Of a stretch of DNA of 64,000 nt, positions 12,199 through 33,900 are shown one piece after another (position 1 is the stretch's first letter; each line of letters begins with the position of its first letter). The DNA comes from Trichinella spiralis (Eukaryota > Nematoda > Enoplea > Trichinellida > Trichinellidae). The notes below the pieces were generated by a model that was not told the origin of the DNA, ran no database searches, and saw only the letters and a program-made list of their open reading frames with translations. Location: the NCBI GenBank assembly GCA_000181795.3, contig CM012954.1:6543310-6607309 (forward strand), given 5' to 3'. The position numbers and the translations under genes were made by a program.

Positions 12199-12347
12199 CT
12201 GTTTCATTATTAATTAATTACACTTTACTAAATTTATATTTGCGTTTAACAAAAGTTTTTCCAATTTGCGCTTATTTTACATCATATCATCCATGTACTC
12301 AGCAACTGTGAATGTAAATTATTACCAATCCATTTTTACATTTTGAA

Positions 12348-12353
12348 AATAAA
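12348..12353 (+). terminator. Poly(A) signal AATAAA after the ADAMTS-like membrane gene
   Basis: AATAAA lies 150 bases after the stop codon of the gene ending at 12198, on the same strand. Confidence 0.45.
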
Positions 12354-13183
12354 ATTAAATTAAATTAAAAAATAAATATATTAAACGCACACTGTTACAC
12401 ACTTTTCAACGTACCGTGTTAACAACGATAAATGATAAAAATTTAAAACGCGTGCAAAGAAAATGCAAATTAAAGAAGATAGAACGCACAAAGTCCAATT
12501 AAATAAATACCTGCTTGTACACCGCTGATGGAGGAGAAGCTTGTCAAATTTAAGCATTGACAAAGTGGAAATTATGACACGGAAAAAATAGGCAGGCGAC
12601 TGCATGAATGAAATATTGGCGAAACAATAGTATATATTCGATTTTGTCTACGCTGCGCGTTGGTTTGTTTACGTTGCAAAATTTGCATAAAGATGCGCAT
12701 GAACGAAAAGAATTAGTGACGATGCATTTTTACGTGAAAATCTGCATAAAGGTATAAGCGCATAAAATTACTTGCAATTTTGCATACATCGAATGATAGT
12801 ATTTCAACGTTCGTGCTATGTGCGCTTCTACTACTGACTACTACTACTATCTATCTGTTAACAACTATGCATGATAATAAAACGTGACGCGAATTGTAAA
12901 TGAAATTTTAATTTTATTCAAATCAAAATAACACTAATGATTACTAGAGTAATTACAGTAATCAATTTTATATATCACATATATCCTAATTTATCGGCTT
13001 AAAACAATATATAAGATAGAGCGGTCTTTTCGATTAAAGATTGCACGGGCTGCCCAAGTTTGAAAAGAAAAAACTTTCAAGTGAAACGGATAAAAAAGAA
13101 ATTTCGTTTACAATTAATTACATACAATACATGATCGAGTGAAACAATAAATAATAACGGATGAAATGATAGGCAAAGTAAAC
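12354..13183. other. Intergenic region between convergent genes
   Basis: AT-rich, no supported ORF on either strand. It should contain the 3' UTR of the Pitx-type gene on the minus strand. Confidence 0.45.
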
Positions 13184-16228
<3,045 letters not shown>

Positions 16229-17733
16229 GGCTAACAATTGAACAGATTAATAAATGTAGCCAAAGACAGACAAGAACAAGCAAATTGAAGGACAGACAGA
16301 CAACAAAGCAAAGGAGAGGGAGAGAAAGAGAGAGAGATGATACTCTATAATAGGATATATGAGTAAAAGCTTGTCAAATCTAGCTGGACAAAGAAGAAGC
16401 CAGTTCCAATATTTTAACAAATGTCAGGATTGATTTATTTAGTTGGTTGCAAAATAATCGGCGGATGGGTGCGTTTGTGACTTTTTTGAAAATTGGTAAA
16501 ATTCTCTTCAAACCGAATGTAAGCAAAATGAATAAATGCTGTGCAAAGACGATCAGTGGGAAATAACTTTCTTAGAAACTAAGCAACAGCCAAGCTTCTA
16601 TCAAGCGAGCTTGTCAGAAGAGGCTGTGCGCAAAGCCGTTAACGCTTCGATCGACCGACGAATAATCTGGTAGGGATCAGCGGAGAATTATCAATTTGAC
16701 CAATCAACGATGAATTAACGACAGCGTGTTGAACACTAATCCGACGTCTACTGGCGAACAGGCGCACCGCATCCGCAGAACCAAATGACGGTGGCTACAG
16801 TACCACCTCTTCACGTTTGTGTGAAAGTCGAGTCGGCTGACCTGGCTGTGTTTTTGGCCACCACCGTTGTGTTCGCTAATTCTGTCGTCGCCATTAGCTA
16901 TCCACTGGCAGCTGTTCTGACTCGGCTAAGCTAAAATGGCTTACGGTTCAAGCTGTGAAATGCAACTCTAGCACACACCATTCGTGCGCTGTTGATCCTT
17001 CAGTTTACCAGCGTCAGTGATACTATTTCCTGCCGTTACGCTTCTCCCAAGAAACAGAAGCTAATTTCTCAGACAAACTTGCCAACTGGCTCAATTTTCA
17101 TTAAACAAAACACAAAACATACATTCAAATAAATATGCTTGTTTCACTAATAAATTAGTTGTTGTTTGTTACAAACGGCCAAACTTGAACGCTTACTCTC
17201 TCTTTCTCTCTCATTCGTGTGTGTTCAAACAATTGCATTTCTCTTCAAATTGAACCATCTTGTTTGCTTCTACCGCTAATCAGGCTTCAAGCTAATGGTT
17301 ACATTTTATAAGCTGTTAATCATTTAAGAAAAATTTGCATTCATCAAACAACGAAACCAATTAATTATTAGCATATTGTACACGCCGTGGTATCATCAGT
17401 TCAAATATCTCAAATTCGATTGTTTCGCCTTTTTCTTTTCAATCTACTTTATCATACTAAAAATAAAGAATTCATTATTATCATTGAATTGAACTGAATT
17501 AATAATGTTCGTAGAATATTAGCCGTTCTGAAAAGCACCTATTAGTAGAATAGCGGTTGCTTGATTTTCTGTATTCTATATTGCGTTAAAATCATAATTA
17601 ATTATAAAAACGATTTTTTATCATCTTCCGCTTCAATATGAATAGCAATAATAACGCTCTGGTGGAGATGTTGGCAAATGATTTTTTGCATTTTGTTGCT
17701 AAAGTAAAAAAAAGCCTTCTTCATCGGTTTTCT
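16229..17733. other. Region upstream of the Pitx-type gene
   Basis: This separates the Pitx gene from WDR55, both on the minus strand. Most is AT-rich. A block at about 16620-16960 is clearly richer in GC and contains short open frames on both strands; it may be promoter, 5' UTR or a short exon. The rest is featureless apart from GA/CT-rich tracts (near 16313-16336 and 17197-17212). Confidence 0.45.
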
Positions 17734-18794
17734 TCAATCCTCTTTGCATATCATGTGACGGAAAAACTGTTTTCTCTGCAGTTGAGATTTGTCGTTGATT
17801 TTGCGCTCTCTTTGTTCTGGATCGCGTTTTTTCAACAACTTGAACGCTTCCGGATCAAAGTCAGTGAAAAGTATCTTGTGATCATGACCACAGCTTGCCA
17901 GTACACGCCGGTCGTGAGTTGAAGCCAAAGCGACCACACCGTCGTCGTGGGCGGCTAAAACGGTGATGAAACGATTCGGACAGAGGTGAGTAATACGAAC
18001 GCTGCCGTCCAATGAGGCGCTTGCCAGAAGTCGATCATCCAGCAGGCAAAGGTCTTCGACCGAATCTTGGTGACCAGTGTCAAGGCGCTCGACAATAGTA
18101 CCCCACTGGTCCCAGTTGAACACTTCCAAATAGCCGTTGCCGGAACTGCAAAGGACCCGTTTGCCTGAAACACGTTTTAATTTGCATAATCAACAAATAT
18201 GGAACACAAAGCGAAACCTTGCATGGCAATGACCAGAGAAAGCAATTCAGTGTGCATCTCTTCGGACTGGCAAATCGGCTTCATTGTGCGCAAATCGACC
18301 GCAGTCAGAGTCGCATCACCGGACGTGAACAGCAACGTCGTCTTGGCCACGTCGCAGACAAAGTCGGACACGAAATCAACGCATTCGTGGAATTCAGCCA
18401 CGGCCGGCTTCCGGTCGAGGCGCCAATCCCAAATTTTGCAAACACCATTTTCATCCCCAGTGGCGATCAGATGCTGGTCAATTGGATACAATGAATAAGG
18501 AGCGTGGTTGTGGGCAATTTGAATGCAGCGCATTTTCGAACCCGACTGCAAGTCTTGTTGGCAAAGTGCCAAATTTTTAGATACAACATAAAGACTGTTT
18601 CCGTCGACCGCGAATTTGCAACCTCGCACGGCTGCTTTGTACCGCTTCCGCCATCTCTGGCTGATCGTTCTGCTTTGGTTGTCCCCTTCTAAATGCAACA
18701 ATCGCACAGAACCGTCCACACAGCCGACCGCAAATGCATAACTGAACGGATGAGCATCCAAACACACTGGCAAATTGGGCAGTTTAAATTCCAT
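17734..18794 (-). CDS. WDR55: WDR55-type WD40-repeat protein, 335 aa
   Basis: Two coding exons: 18218-18794 and 17734-18164, joined in phase 1 across a 53-nt intron (CAAG|GTTTCG...TTTCAG|GC). The product is a WD40 beta-propeller. Recognisable elements in order are FAVGCVDGSVRLLHLEG, LIATGDENGVCKIWDWR, LLFTSGDATLTAVDL, GKRVLCSSGNGYLEVFNW, LLASASLDGSVRITHL and VLASCGHDHKILFTDFD. The order and the motif LPNR-like CPNRFITVLAAHDDGV match WDR55, which is needed for ribosome biogenesis and pre-rRNA processing in the nucleolus (family knowledge). Length is close to vertebrate WDR55 minus its acidic N and C tails. It ends with a short basic tail (RKQFFRHM) aligning with the family's last conserved block. 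The start ATG at 18794 opens directly into the first repeat, so a missing upstream exon is possible but not required. Confidence 0.9.
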
Positions 18795-21156
18795 ACCGTC
18801 GACAACGGAAATTAAGCTTTACAATGAGATGATGCATTGATTTCATTGAAAATGCGCGCATTCACAAGTCTCATTCAATTCACCCGCTACTTGTACTGTG
18901 CCTGCCAATTGTGGGATAAAAGGAAACTGAAAAAAAGAAAAACAAATCGACATAATCATCATTTATTAGCATCAATTGAAAAATCTGTCCATAAATAAAA
19001 ACAAAATAAAGATAAAATCAACCACGCTAAAATGATACATCTGCTGCAATTCCGAACGATGCGATAAAAGATAATTTTCCTCCACACTAGGCTCAAACAG
19101 TGGTTGTGGAATTAAAGTGAACGGGAAAAAACGATTTTACGCAACTGCCAAAAATGAAAAAAAATAAATTTATTAATAAAATTACCTTATTTAATAAGTA
19201 AATCTTATTATTTGCGTGGAAAATTTTGTCAATAAAAGTTTGACCGATTGTACGATGTTTGAGCGAGGCGAATTAACTTTGCACATGTTACATGTGGTTC
19301 ATGCGTAGCGCCGCATGTCAAGATAATGTCTTTCTAGCATTGTGCAAGATTTAAGCCTACTAATCTAGTCAAATCAATATGAAGACCAAAAAAACAACAA
19401 CAACAATGAATCAAAACAAGAAGAAACCAATCAACATGGCAAAAGTTGAAAGAGAAGCATGATCAAGTGTTGCGTTGAACAAAAAGTAACCGCAAAAATG
19501 GTAACCTCGATCACTACTGCTATCTGAAGTTGAAATTTCATACCAGAGTTCAATATTGCCTAATGTGCATGCACAATTTTGCAGCATAAATTTATTACGA
19601 AAAATCAAACTAACAGAAATCTAAAAACTAATGTATACATATTCTTCTTCAATATCTATCGGTAAAGTAAATTGAACTGTTCACAAACAACAATGCATAC
19701 TCATTGAACTGGGAATATTGAAAGTAAATATAATACAACTGCAACCTAACTTAAATGAAATGAATTAAATAACTGGCAAGTTATCAAAGTATAATAATAA
19801 TCATAATAATAATGTGTGCATTCTCAACATGAAGGTGCATAAAACGTCACATTTAGCAATTATTTTACCTTGCACTGATAAAAGTTGAAACAACATAAAA
19901 ATACAAATAAACTTATTAAATATATATTTTCGCAAACCACAGTCACGTTAAAAAATGCAAAAAACAGGTAATTTTAAATTTTTTAAAGAAAGATGCAACA
20001 ATTTCACACTGTACAAAACTGATTTTCAGGTTTAAATCTTTTGCGAAACTTCTGTTTTGTACAGTTAATGTACACACAGGCATATAATATGTATAATATA
20101 TACATATATATGTATGTATGAAAATGTCAAGTGAAATTCATGACATGCTTTCAAGAATAATTTTATTTAAAAACTTATAAAAAGTCAACTGAAAGTTTCT
20201 TTTTCATTTGTAGAGCTTGCTTGAATAGTTGTGTGCATTTGAAATGTAAACAGTGAAAAATGTTGCGCATCAACGAATAGATAACTGAAATCTGATAAAC
20301 CAATTTTTATTACAATACAAATGACACTTTTATTGTTGACTTTTTTCCCTTTTGTATTCTCAGCTGCGTCAAGCAATTTTCATAACAAATGCAACAAGAG
20401 CAGTTTGATTGAATTTTAAAATTACTTTATTCAACTGTTCATGCGTAACGCTAAAAAACAGAAATAACTAACGAAAGAATGTATCAATCCAACAGCAATG
20501 CTTGCAATCTGTTTGCAAGTGGAGGAGTGGTAAAAAAAGAACAATAATAAGAATAATAGAGAGAAAGAGAGAGAGAATAGAAAAAAAACATTTCAGCAGT
20601 ATGAATGCTACGTCCATGTGATAGTGAACAACATAAACTGTTTAAACAAATAACAAGTTACAGTATGTGGGAAAAGTTATACTTCATCAGGTGGAAAAAG
20701 TGCTTGAAACATTAAAAGCAACAATGTCCGCTAAAACTGTATGTGCTGTTGATCAGATGGGGTAAAACGAGCAGTTGGATGAATGGAAATGCACGAGAGT
20801 GGAATAAATAATAATAATAATAATAATAATAATACATAGAATGTAAGCGCAATTATTCACACTCTGGGCAGCAAGAAAAAGAAAACAAAAAAATTGAAAG
20901 CAAAAATTAAGAGTAGCATTATATTTTCGCCGTGAGCAAAACCGAGACTAATGAACAAAAAATAAAGTAGAAGATTAAAAAAAATGTAGGTGAACAAAAG
21001 AGTATATATATATATATATGTATGTATGTATGTAACGTGCATTAAGTGGCTAAAGAAGTTCGTTCAACGGGTGGAAAAAAAACAAAGAAACAAACTGATG
21101 ATAAAAATTGAAAATATTTTTAAAAATATTATTATCCAAGTTTGTGAAACTTGAAA
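18795..21156. other. Intergenic region, AT-rich with microsatellites
   Basis: About 2.4 kb between two minus-strand genes. It carries a TAA/AAT trinucleotide run near 20806-20834 and short TA/TG tracts near 20085-20119 and 21004-21032. No protein-like ORF is seen. Confidence 0.45.
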
Positions 21157-28531
<7,375 letters not shown>

Positions 28532-31500
28532 TTTCACAAGTGAGCGTAGTGGAAAGCGATACGACGAATATGATTTTCGCTTCTTCAACGAACGTCGACA
28601 ACGCTTCTACTTCAACACACTGAATTCAATCGACTACATGCCAGATAGATGGATGATCAGTGCTGAAATTGAAAGCAACATCATTTGCAAAAGTGAAAAA
28701 GAAAATAGCAACAACTTGGAGAAATCCAATCAGATCAAAAATCTACCTTTAAAAAAATAACACAATTCGATAATAATCACAACAACAACAACAAAATTTT
28801 TTCTTTTAAAAAAAAAGTACTTCAATTTCAAATTGTCCGTTGTACACAGTGAAAGGAGAGAAAAAAGCAATTTAACAATGGAAAGTCAACAGAGTAATGG
28901 TTCGAGTGAAACCGTCCGGCAGGACAAAAGCAGCCACCTTTCTTTCACACGGTACAACTCGAAATGACCGTGCACCTCTCGGTCACGCAAACCGTTCCAC
29001 AACTGCCAACAATACAGGCCAAAATGGCCTTTGCAGCAGTAGTTCACTTGGCTATATTACTGAACAACAATAAATCTTCCCCCTCCCCCCATTTCTTCCA
29101 TAATTTTCCCAGCGTAGTTTTTTTCTCCACTATAAACTCAGAGAAAAATGATCATCCCATGATAAAGCTTCGCTTATTTAGGTTATCATCAAAGCGCAAC
29201 AACACATTTCAAAATATCACAATCTCTGACTGTGACAAAACTATAACTATACATTATGTTCATCGTACAAATGAAACAACTTTACGAACAATTCAAATCA
29301 AACAATCTGAAAAATTTATTTCAAAAATAAAACAATACAGTACATTAAATTAGTGAAAACAAAAAAGTTGCTTCACAAAAAAAACAAAATTAAAATTCTT
29401 TACATTAAAGTATCCCATGTGATAACAAAATTATTTTTTACGTTTTCCGTGACTCGGGCAGGAAAACTGTTCAACCAAAAAGATTTTTTTTGCACTTTAT
29501 GACACTTCGCACCTGAATTTCACAAAAATCAAACCCCACTTAATCTACAGTAAACATTTTAAAAAGATGAACTAAATGCAAATTTTGAACCAATCAAACG
29601 AAACTGAAACAAATAAACTCGAATAATTAATATAATAAATATTGCACGAAATCAGAGATGAAGATTTTCGCCGAATTAAACATATCGCATCAATCACTTA
29701 ATCATAGCGTTGACATTTATTGATCTGAAGAATATGTTCAAGTGATATTTGAAAATTATAATTTTCATATAAATTTCACCATTTCTACGTTTTCTGACAT
29801 ATATTATGCATATGCAGCATTCACCTTGATTTATAATATTCATTTCATTTTAACTCAAAAAGAAATTATCGCTGCTTAAATAATACTGTTAATAATATCA
29901 CTAGTTTTTAAATATCAAAATGGAACTTCTACTTTAAAATTCTCGTAGAAAACTACACATTATTAAGAACTAGACGAATTCCAATTCAAAATACATTACG
30001 GCATGCAACACGTAACCAAAAACAACAAATATCTATCTTAGTTTGCATTTTCATAAATGTTACTTATTATAAATTTCATCATTTTCATATAAAAATTCCA
30101 TTTGAATACTTTTTAAATAAATGAATTAAATGATGATAAATTATTCAGCAGATTACAGTAAAATTTCAATAACAACAAAATTATAAATGCTCAAACTTGG
30201 CAACATAATGCATCAGTAATGAAATAAAATCACTAATTAAAAATTATTAAATATACATATATACATATATATATGTATAATAATCAATAATAGATATTAC
30301 ACTGAAAAGCACATTGCATAATCAGTGCAGCAGCAAGCAAGTATGCATTGAAATGTAATAAATAAATGAATAACAAAGAAAATGTACTTTATAAGCAGAG
30401 TAAAACAATACTTACACACTACTAACCTTACCTATTACTCGCTTAGCGGAAATTCATTCTGTTCATTCCATTCAAACAACAGACATTATAAAACAGCTTT
30501 TGGAAACAAATCAAGTCAAATTAATTACACACAATCAAATAGACAGAAAAATCATTTACACTTTAAAAATAACCTCACCGAACGATCAACGATAACTTAA
30601 TAATCAACAGTATTTTTATTTCAATTTATTTCGTTGAAAACTACGAATCAATAAGACCCTGTCCTAAATTATTCACTACAAGCCTGCTTATATTTTCTCA
30701 ATTATGCTATGATTAAGCCGTTTAACATTACAATATTATTAAATATGTAAACTGCTGAACAACTTACGTGAAATTCAACCATTTAACACAAACAACGCAA
30801 ATTCGACTTCCGCGGGAAAAACGGCATCCAATTACCGAATGAATGGCAACCTATAGTACTACTTCCGGTTAACTTGCAGGCTTGAACGACGCTACAAGAA
30901 AAAAAAATATATATTAATGAATAAAAACTGATCACTTCACAGAATAGATAACTGCGTCATTGCATGACTAAACAAAGTCAATCTTGTTGTGACGTTCATT
31001 ATTTGATAATATACCGTGCAGTGTAATTGAATATAATCTACCACGCAACGAGCACGTTTAGTAGCATTTGCCAAATATATTTTGCCTACTGTGCATCGGA
31101 AGTGAGTTTCGCATTGAACACCTCTAACTAACGTAAGACATTATTTATTTAATATATTTAAAAAATAATAATTTTTATAATAAAATTTCATCCAGGATAA
31201 TTCAATTTTTAAATTTCCGCCGGATGCCCAGTATCAGTAAAACTGAACACTGGATTTTAAAAATTATTTAAATAAATCGACAAACGTTAAATTTAATATT
31301 TCTGAATTTTTGTCTGTTATTCAACATTTACAGAATATAGATTCGCGAATAGCGAAGAGTAGATAATTTACTGATTTTCTGTAATTACTTTTTCAAATGG
31401 GTTGAATGATAATAATAAATTTTTGATAAACATGAAATATTAATTTTCAAAATTAAAATATTATTAATAAAAATTTTATCGCTAAAAATACATATGATAC

Positions 31501-31791
31501 TTTTGTAGGTATACAATATGATTTTCAAGTTTTAATATCGAAACGACAAATTCGTCCATGCACTATGTATAGCATGTTTAATGTTTGCAATTGGCTGTTT
31601 CAAAATTGGGAAGAGAATGTTCGAAAACAACTTCCCGAACAAAATTATTAACCTATGAAGAGTTAATACCATTACGGTACCAGTGTCACACATTGCCACG
31701 TCACGAAGAATTAGGTTTTTCATTTTGTCTTATTCGTTACGCAGCAACCTACCTTATTTGTAATAAATTTCAGTAAACAGTACTACTGCTG
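28532..31791. other. Long AT-rich intergenic region
   Basis: More than 3 kb between the divergent receptor phosphatase (minus) and DNAJC25 (plus). The first 500 bases are less AT-rich and probably hold the phosphatase promoter. A 129-codon plus-strand frame at 28964-29353 lacks recognisable features. The rest is very AT-rich. A 3' splice-like AATTTCAG at 31767-31774 precedes the DNAJC25 ATG. Confidence 0.45.
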
Positions 31792-33384
31792 ATGAACCTT
31801 CGTAAGAAACAGCTGAAAATCTTCATTCTCTTCATACTTATCCATCCTATAAATGCACTATTGCCGGGTTTATACTGCGGCGAACGAATTTGTTACGATG
31901 GTAAAGTACATTTCCTCATTATAAACTTCCGCATTTTATTTGTATCTGTTTTAGTTTTAAATTTAACTCGCAATGCGACAAAAGTAAGTAAATTTAAAAG
32001 TGTATTTCACTTATTTTTTTAATTTATTTTTTTGAGAAAATGTTTTCATTTGTTAGAAGTTTAGAGTGAAATTTCTAAAGCCTACAGAAAGTTGGCTGGA
32101 AAGTTGCATCCTGATCGCCAACGAACTGCGGTATATTAACGAAAATTCCGTTGATTTTACTTTTCAGTTGATTTATTTCATTGCATTATTTAACATTTTA
32201 CAGGAAGCGAAAGCGAAGGCCGAAGAACAATTCCGTGAAGTTGCGGTCGCATACGAGGTGATCATTTTTCCGAATTTTTATAATTGCCATTACAGACATT
32301 TTGGGATACTTATCATTTTAGACCCTTAAAGATGAAGAATCTAGAAAAAATTATGATTACATGCTCGACAACCCTGGTACAAATTCACCATGATCACATT
32401 ATTGTTAAAATAGCACTAACAGCAATTTTTCCCTTCTTCAGAGGAAGTGTACAGGCACTATTGGTATTATTACAGACATCGCGTTACACCGAAAGTGGAC
32501 GTCAGGATTGTCATTTTGGGCATAATTTTGTTAATTTCTATAATCCAGGTTTCAGTGTTTTATTTAACAATATAACAATATACCTATTTGAACAGTTTCA
32601 TTTTTCAAGTATGTCAGCTCTTGGCATAAATATGAAGACGCTGTGAAGTATATGTCAACGCAAGCGAAGTATCGCTTACGGGCAAAAGAGATTGCTAAAG
32701 AGCGAGGTTTTCTCAGCGATATTCCAAAAACGGGAAAGAAAAGAAAAGAAAAAGTATTCATCTCCAGCTTTAAACTTTCATAAAAATTATCATTTGAATT
32801 TTGCTTTCAAGGAAGAGCTACGCCAAGAAGAGGAAGCTATCATTATAGCCGTGATTCGTGAATTCGCTGATATAAGGTTATAAGAGACGGTTCTAATAAC
32901 TGCTTTTTCATATTCACGGAATAAAGAGTTCTGTTTTTCAGAGGAGGCTACGAAAAGCCAAATCTATCTGCAACATTAGCTGGAAGCATCATTCTTTTAC
33001 CAGTGTACATTTATCGATGGTTGCGGTTTCATGTTAGATGGTTTTGGAAATTTACCATCCAAAAACAAGAATATGGTACTGAAGAGAAACTGCACCTAAT
33101 ACGAAAATATATGAACATGTCGCAGGCACAGTTCGATGTAATTTTGATCTGTTCGCATTTTTTGTATTGTTCATGTTGTAAAGTATGTAAATGTTTAGTG
33201 TATAAATGATAACGAGAAGAACGATTATCTTTACAAAGAATTATGGATTAAAGAAAAATTTGCCGTTTGGAAACAAAAGAAAGATGCAGAAGAGAAACAA
33301 AAAATGGCCGAATCTGGACAGTACAAGCGTATGCGACGATATTTGAAGAAAGGAGTCAATCAGATAACATTCTTGGATGAATGA
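31792..33384 (+). CDS. DNAJC25: DNAJC25-type ER membrane J-protein, 336 aa
   Basis: Ten coding exons, all in phase: 31792-31900, 31955-31983, 32065-32130, 32204-32257, 32322-32376, 32442-32548, 32610-32753, 32812-32876, 32942-33137, 33199-33384. A signal peptide (KIFILFILIHPINA) is followed by LLPGLYCGERICYDVLNL, then the J domain with helix II KAYRKLAGKLHPDRQR containing the HPD motif (about residues 61-63) that stimulates Hsp70 ATPase. TLKDEESRKNYDYMLDNP is the typical J-domain end. Two TM segments follow (IVILGIILLISIIQ and ATLAGSIILLPVYIY), and the conserved C-terminal block LWIKEKFAVWKQ...GVNQITFLDE matches human DNAJC25 almost segment for segment and in length. It is therefore an ER-membrane co-chaperone (family knowledge; C. 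elegans dnj-2). A 3' splice-like TTTCAG lies 18 nt before the ATG. MPST follows on the same strand after about 520 bp. Confidence 0.95.
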
Positions 33385-33900
33385 AGAACAACTTCTCCCT
33401 GTTTGCAAGCAAGCCCTTAACGCCATCATCAGAGTTCGATGTTCAGTTTTGTTCAGTAAACAGTCCAAACAACTGTCATGTACTTTAATGCAATAATACT
33501 ACCTGCAGCTGGAGCTGTACGCTTTATTATTTATTATTTCGTTCAACTTGCTTACTAAAAGTTAAAATTTTGTTCACACATCTTAGTAATTTTTCAAATG
33601 TATTTTTTGAAATTTCTGATATTTCGACGGTAATAAAAAAAAATATTCAACAAATGAAAATTATTAATAAATACAGCTGATCCAGTTCTGCAGTGGTTAC
33701 CGTAATCGAATGTGCACGATTGATCACAGCCTACTGTATTTGCAGCAGTTGATGTTGCTTAATCACTGTGCATGGGCAGATATAGGACAGTAAAATAATG
33801 TGAATTGTTGGCAAGACGCGCAGTATTGAAATTTCATTAAAATCAAGTTCACTGTTCGCTTTGTTTGGCTTAAAAAAATTTTTTTTCAACAATTTTTTAG
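33385..33900. other. Spacer between DNAJC25 and sulfurtransferase
   Basis: AT-rich, no ORF. AATAAA-like sequence lies near 33632. It ends in a pyrimidine-rich TTTTTTAG that directly touches the ATG of the next gene. Confidence 0.45.

Noticed and set aside
28620-28690. Alternative signal-peptide-like ORF on minus strand (MMLLSISALIIHLSG)
   Set aside because: Its only donor leaves phase 2, but the next exon (28224-28309) needs phase 1. The ATG at 28531 with donor at 28494 fits phase and consensus better.
28964-29353. Plus-strand ORF of 129 codons upstream of the phosphatase
   Set aside because: AT-rich and Asn/Lys/Ile-rich in the second half, no domain or signal, no splice support; probably chance, though transcription was not testable.
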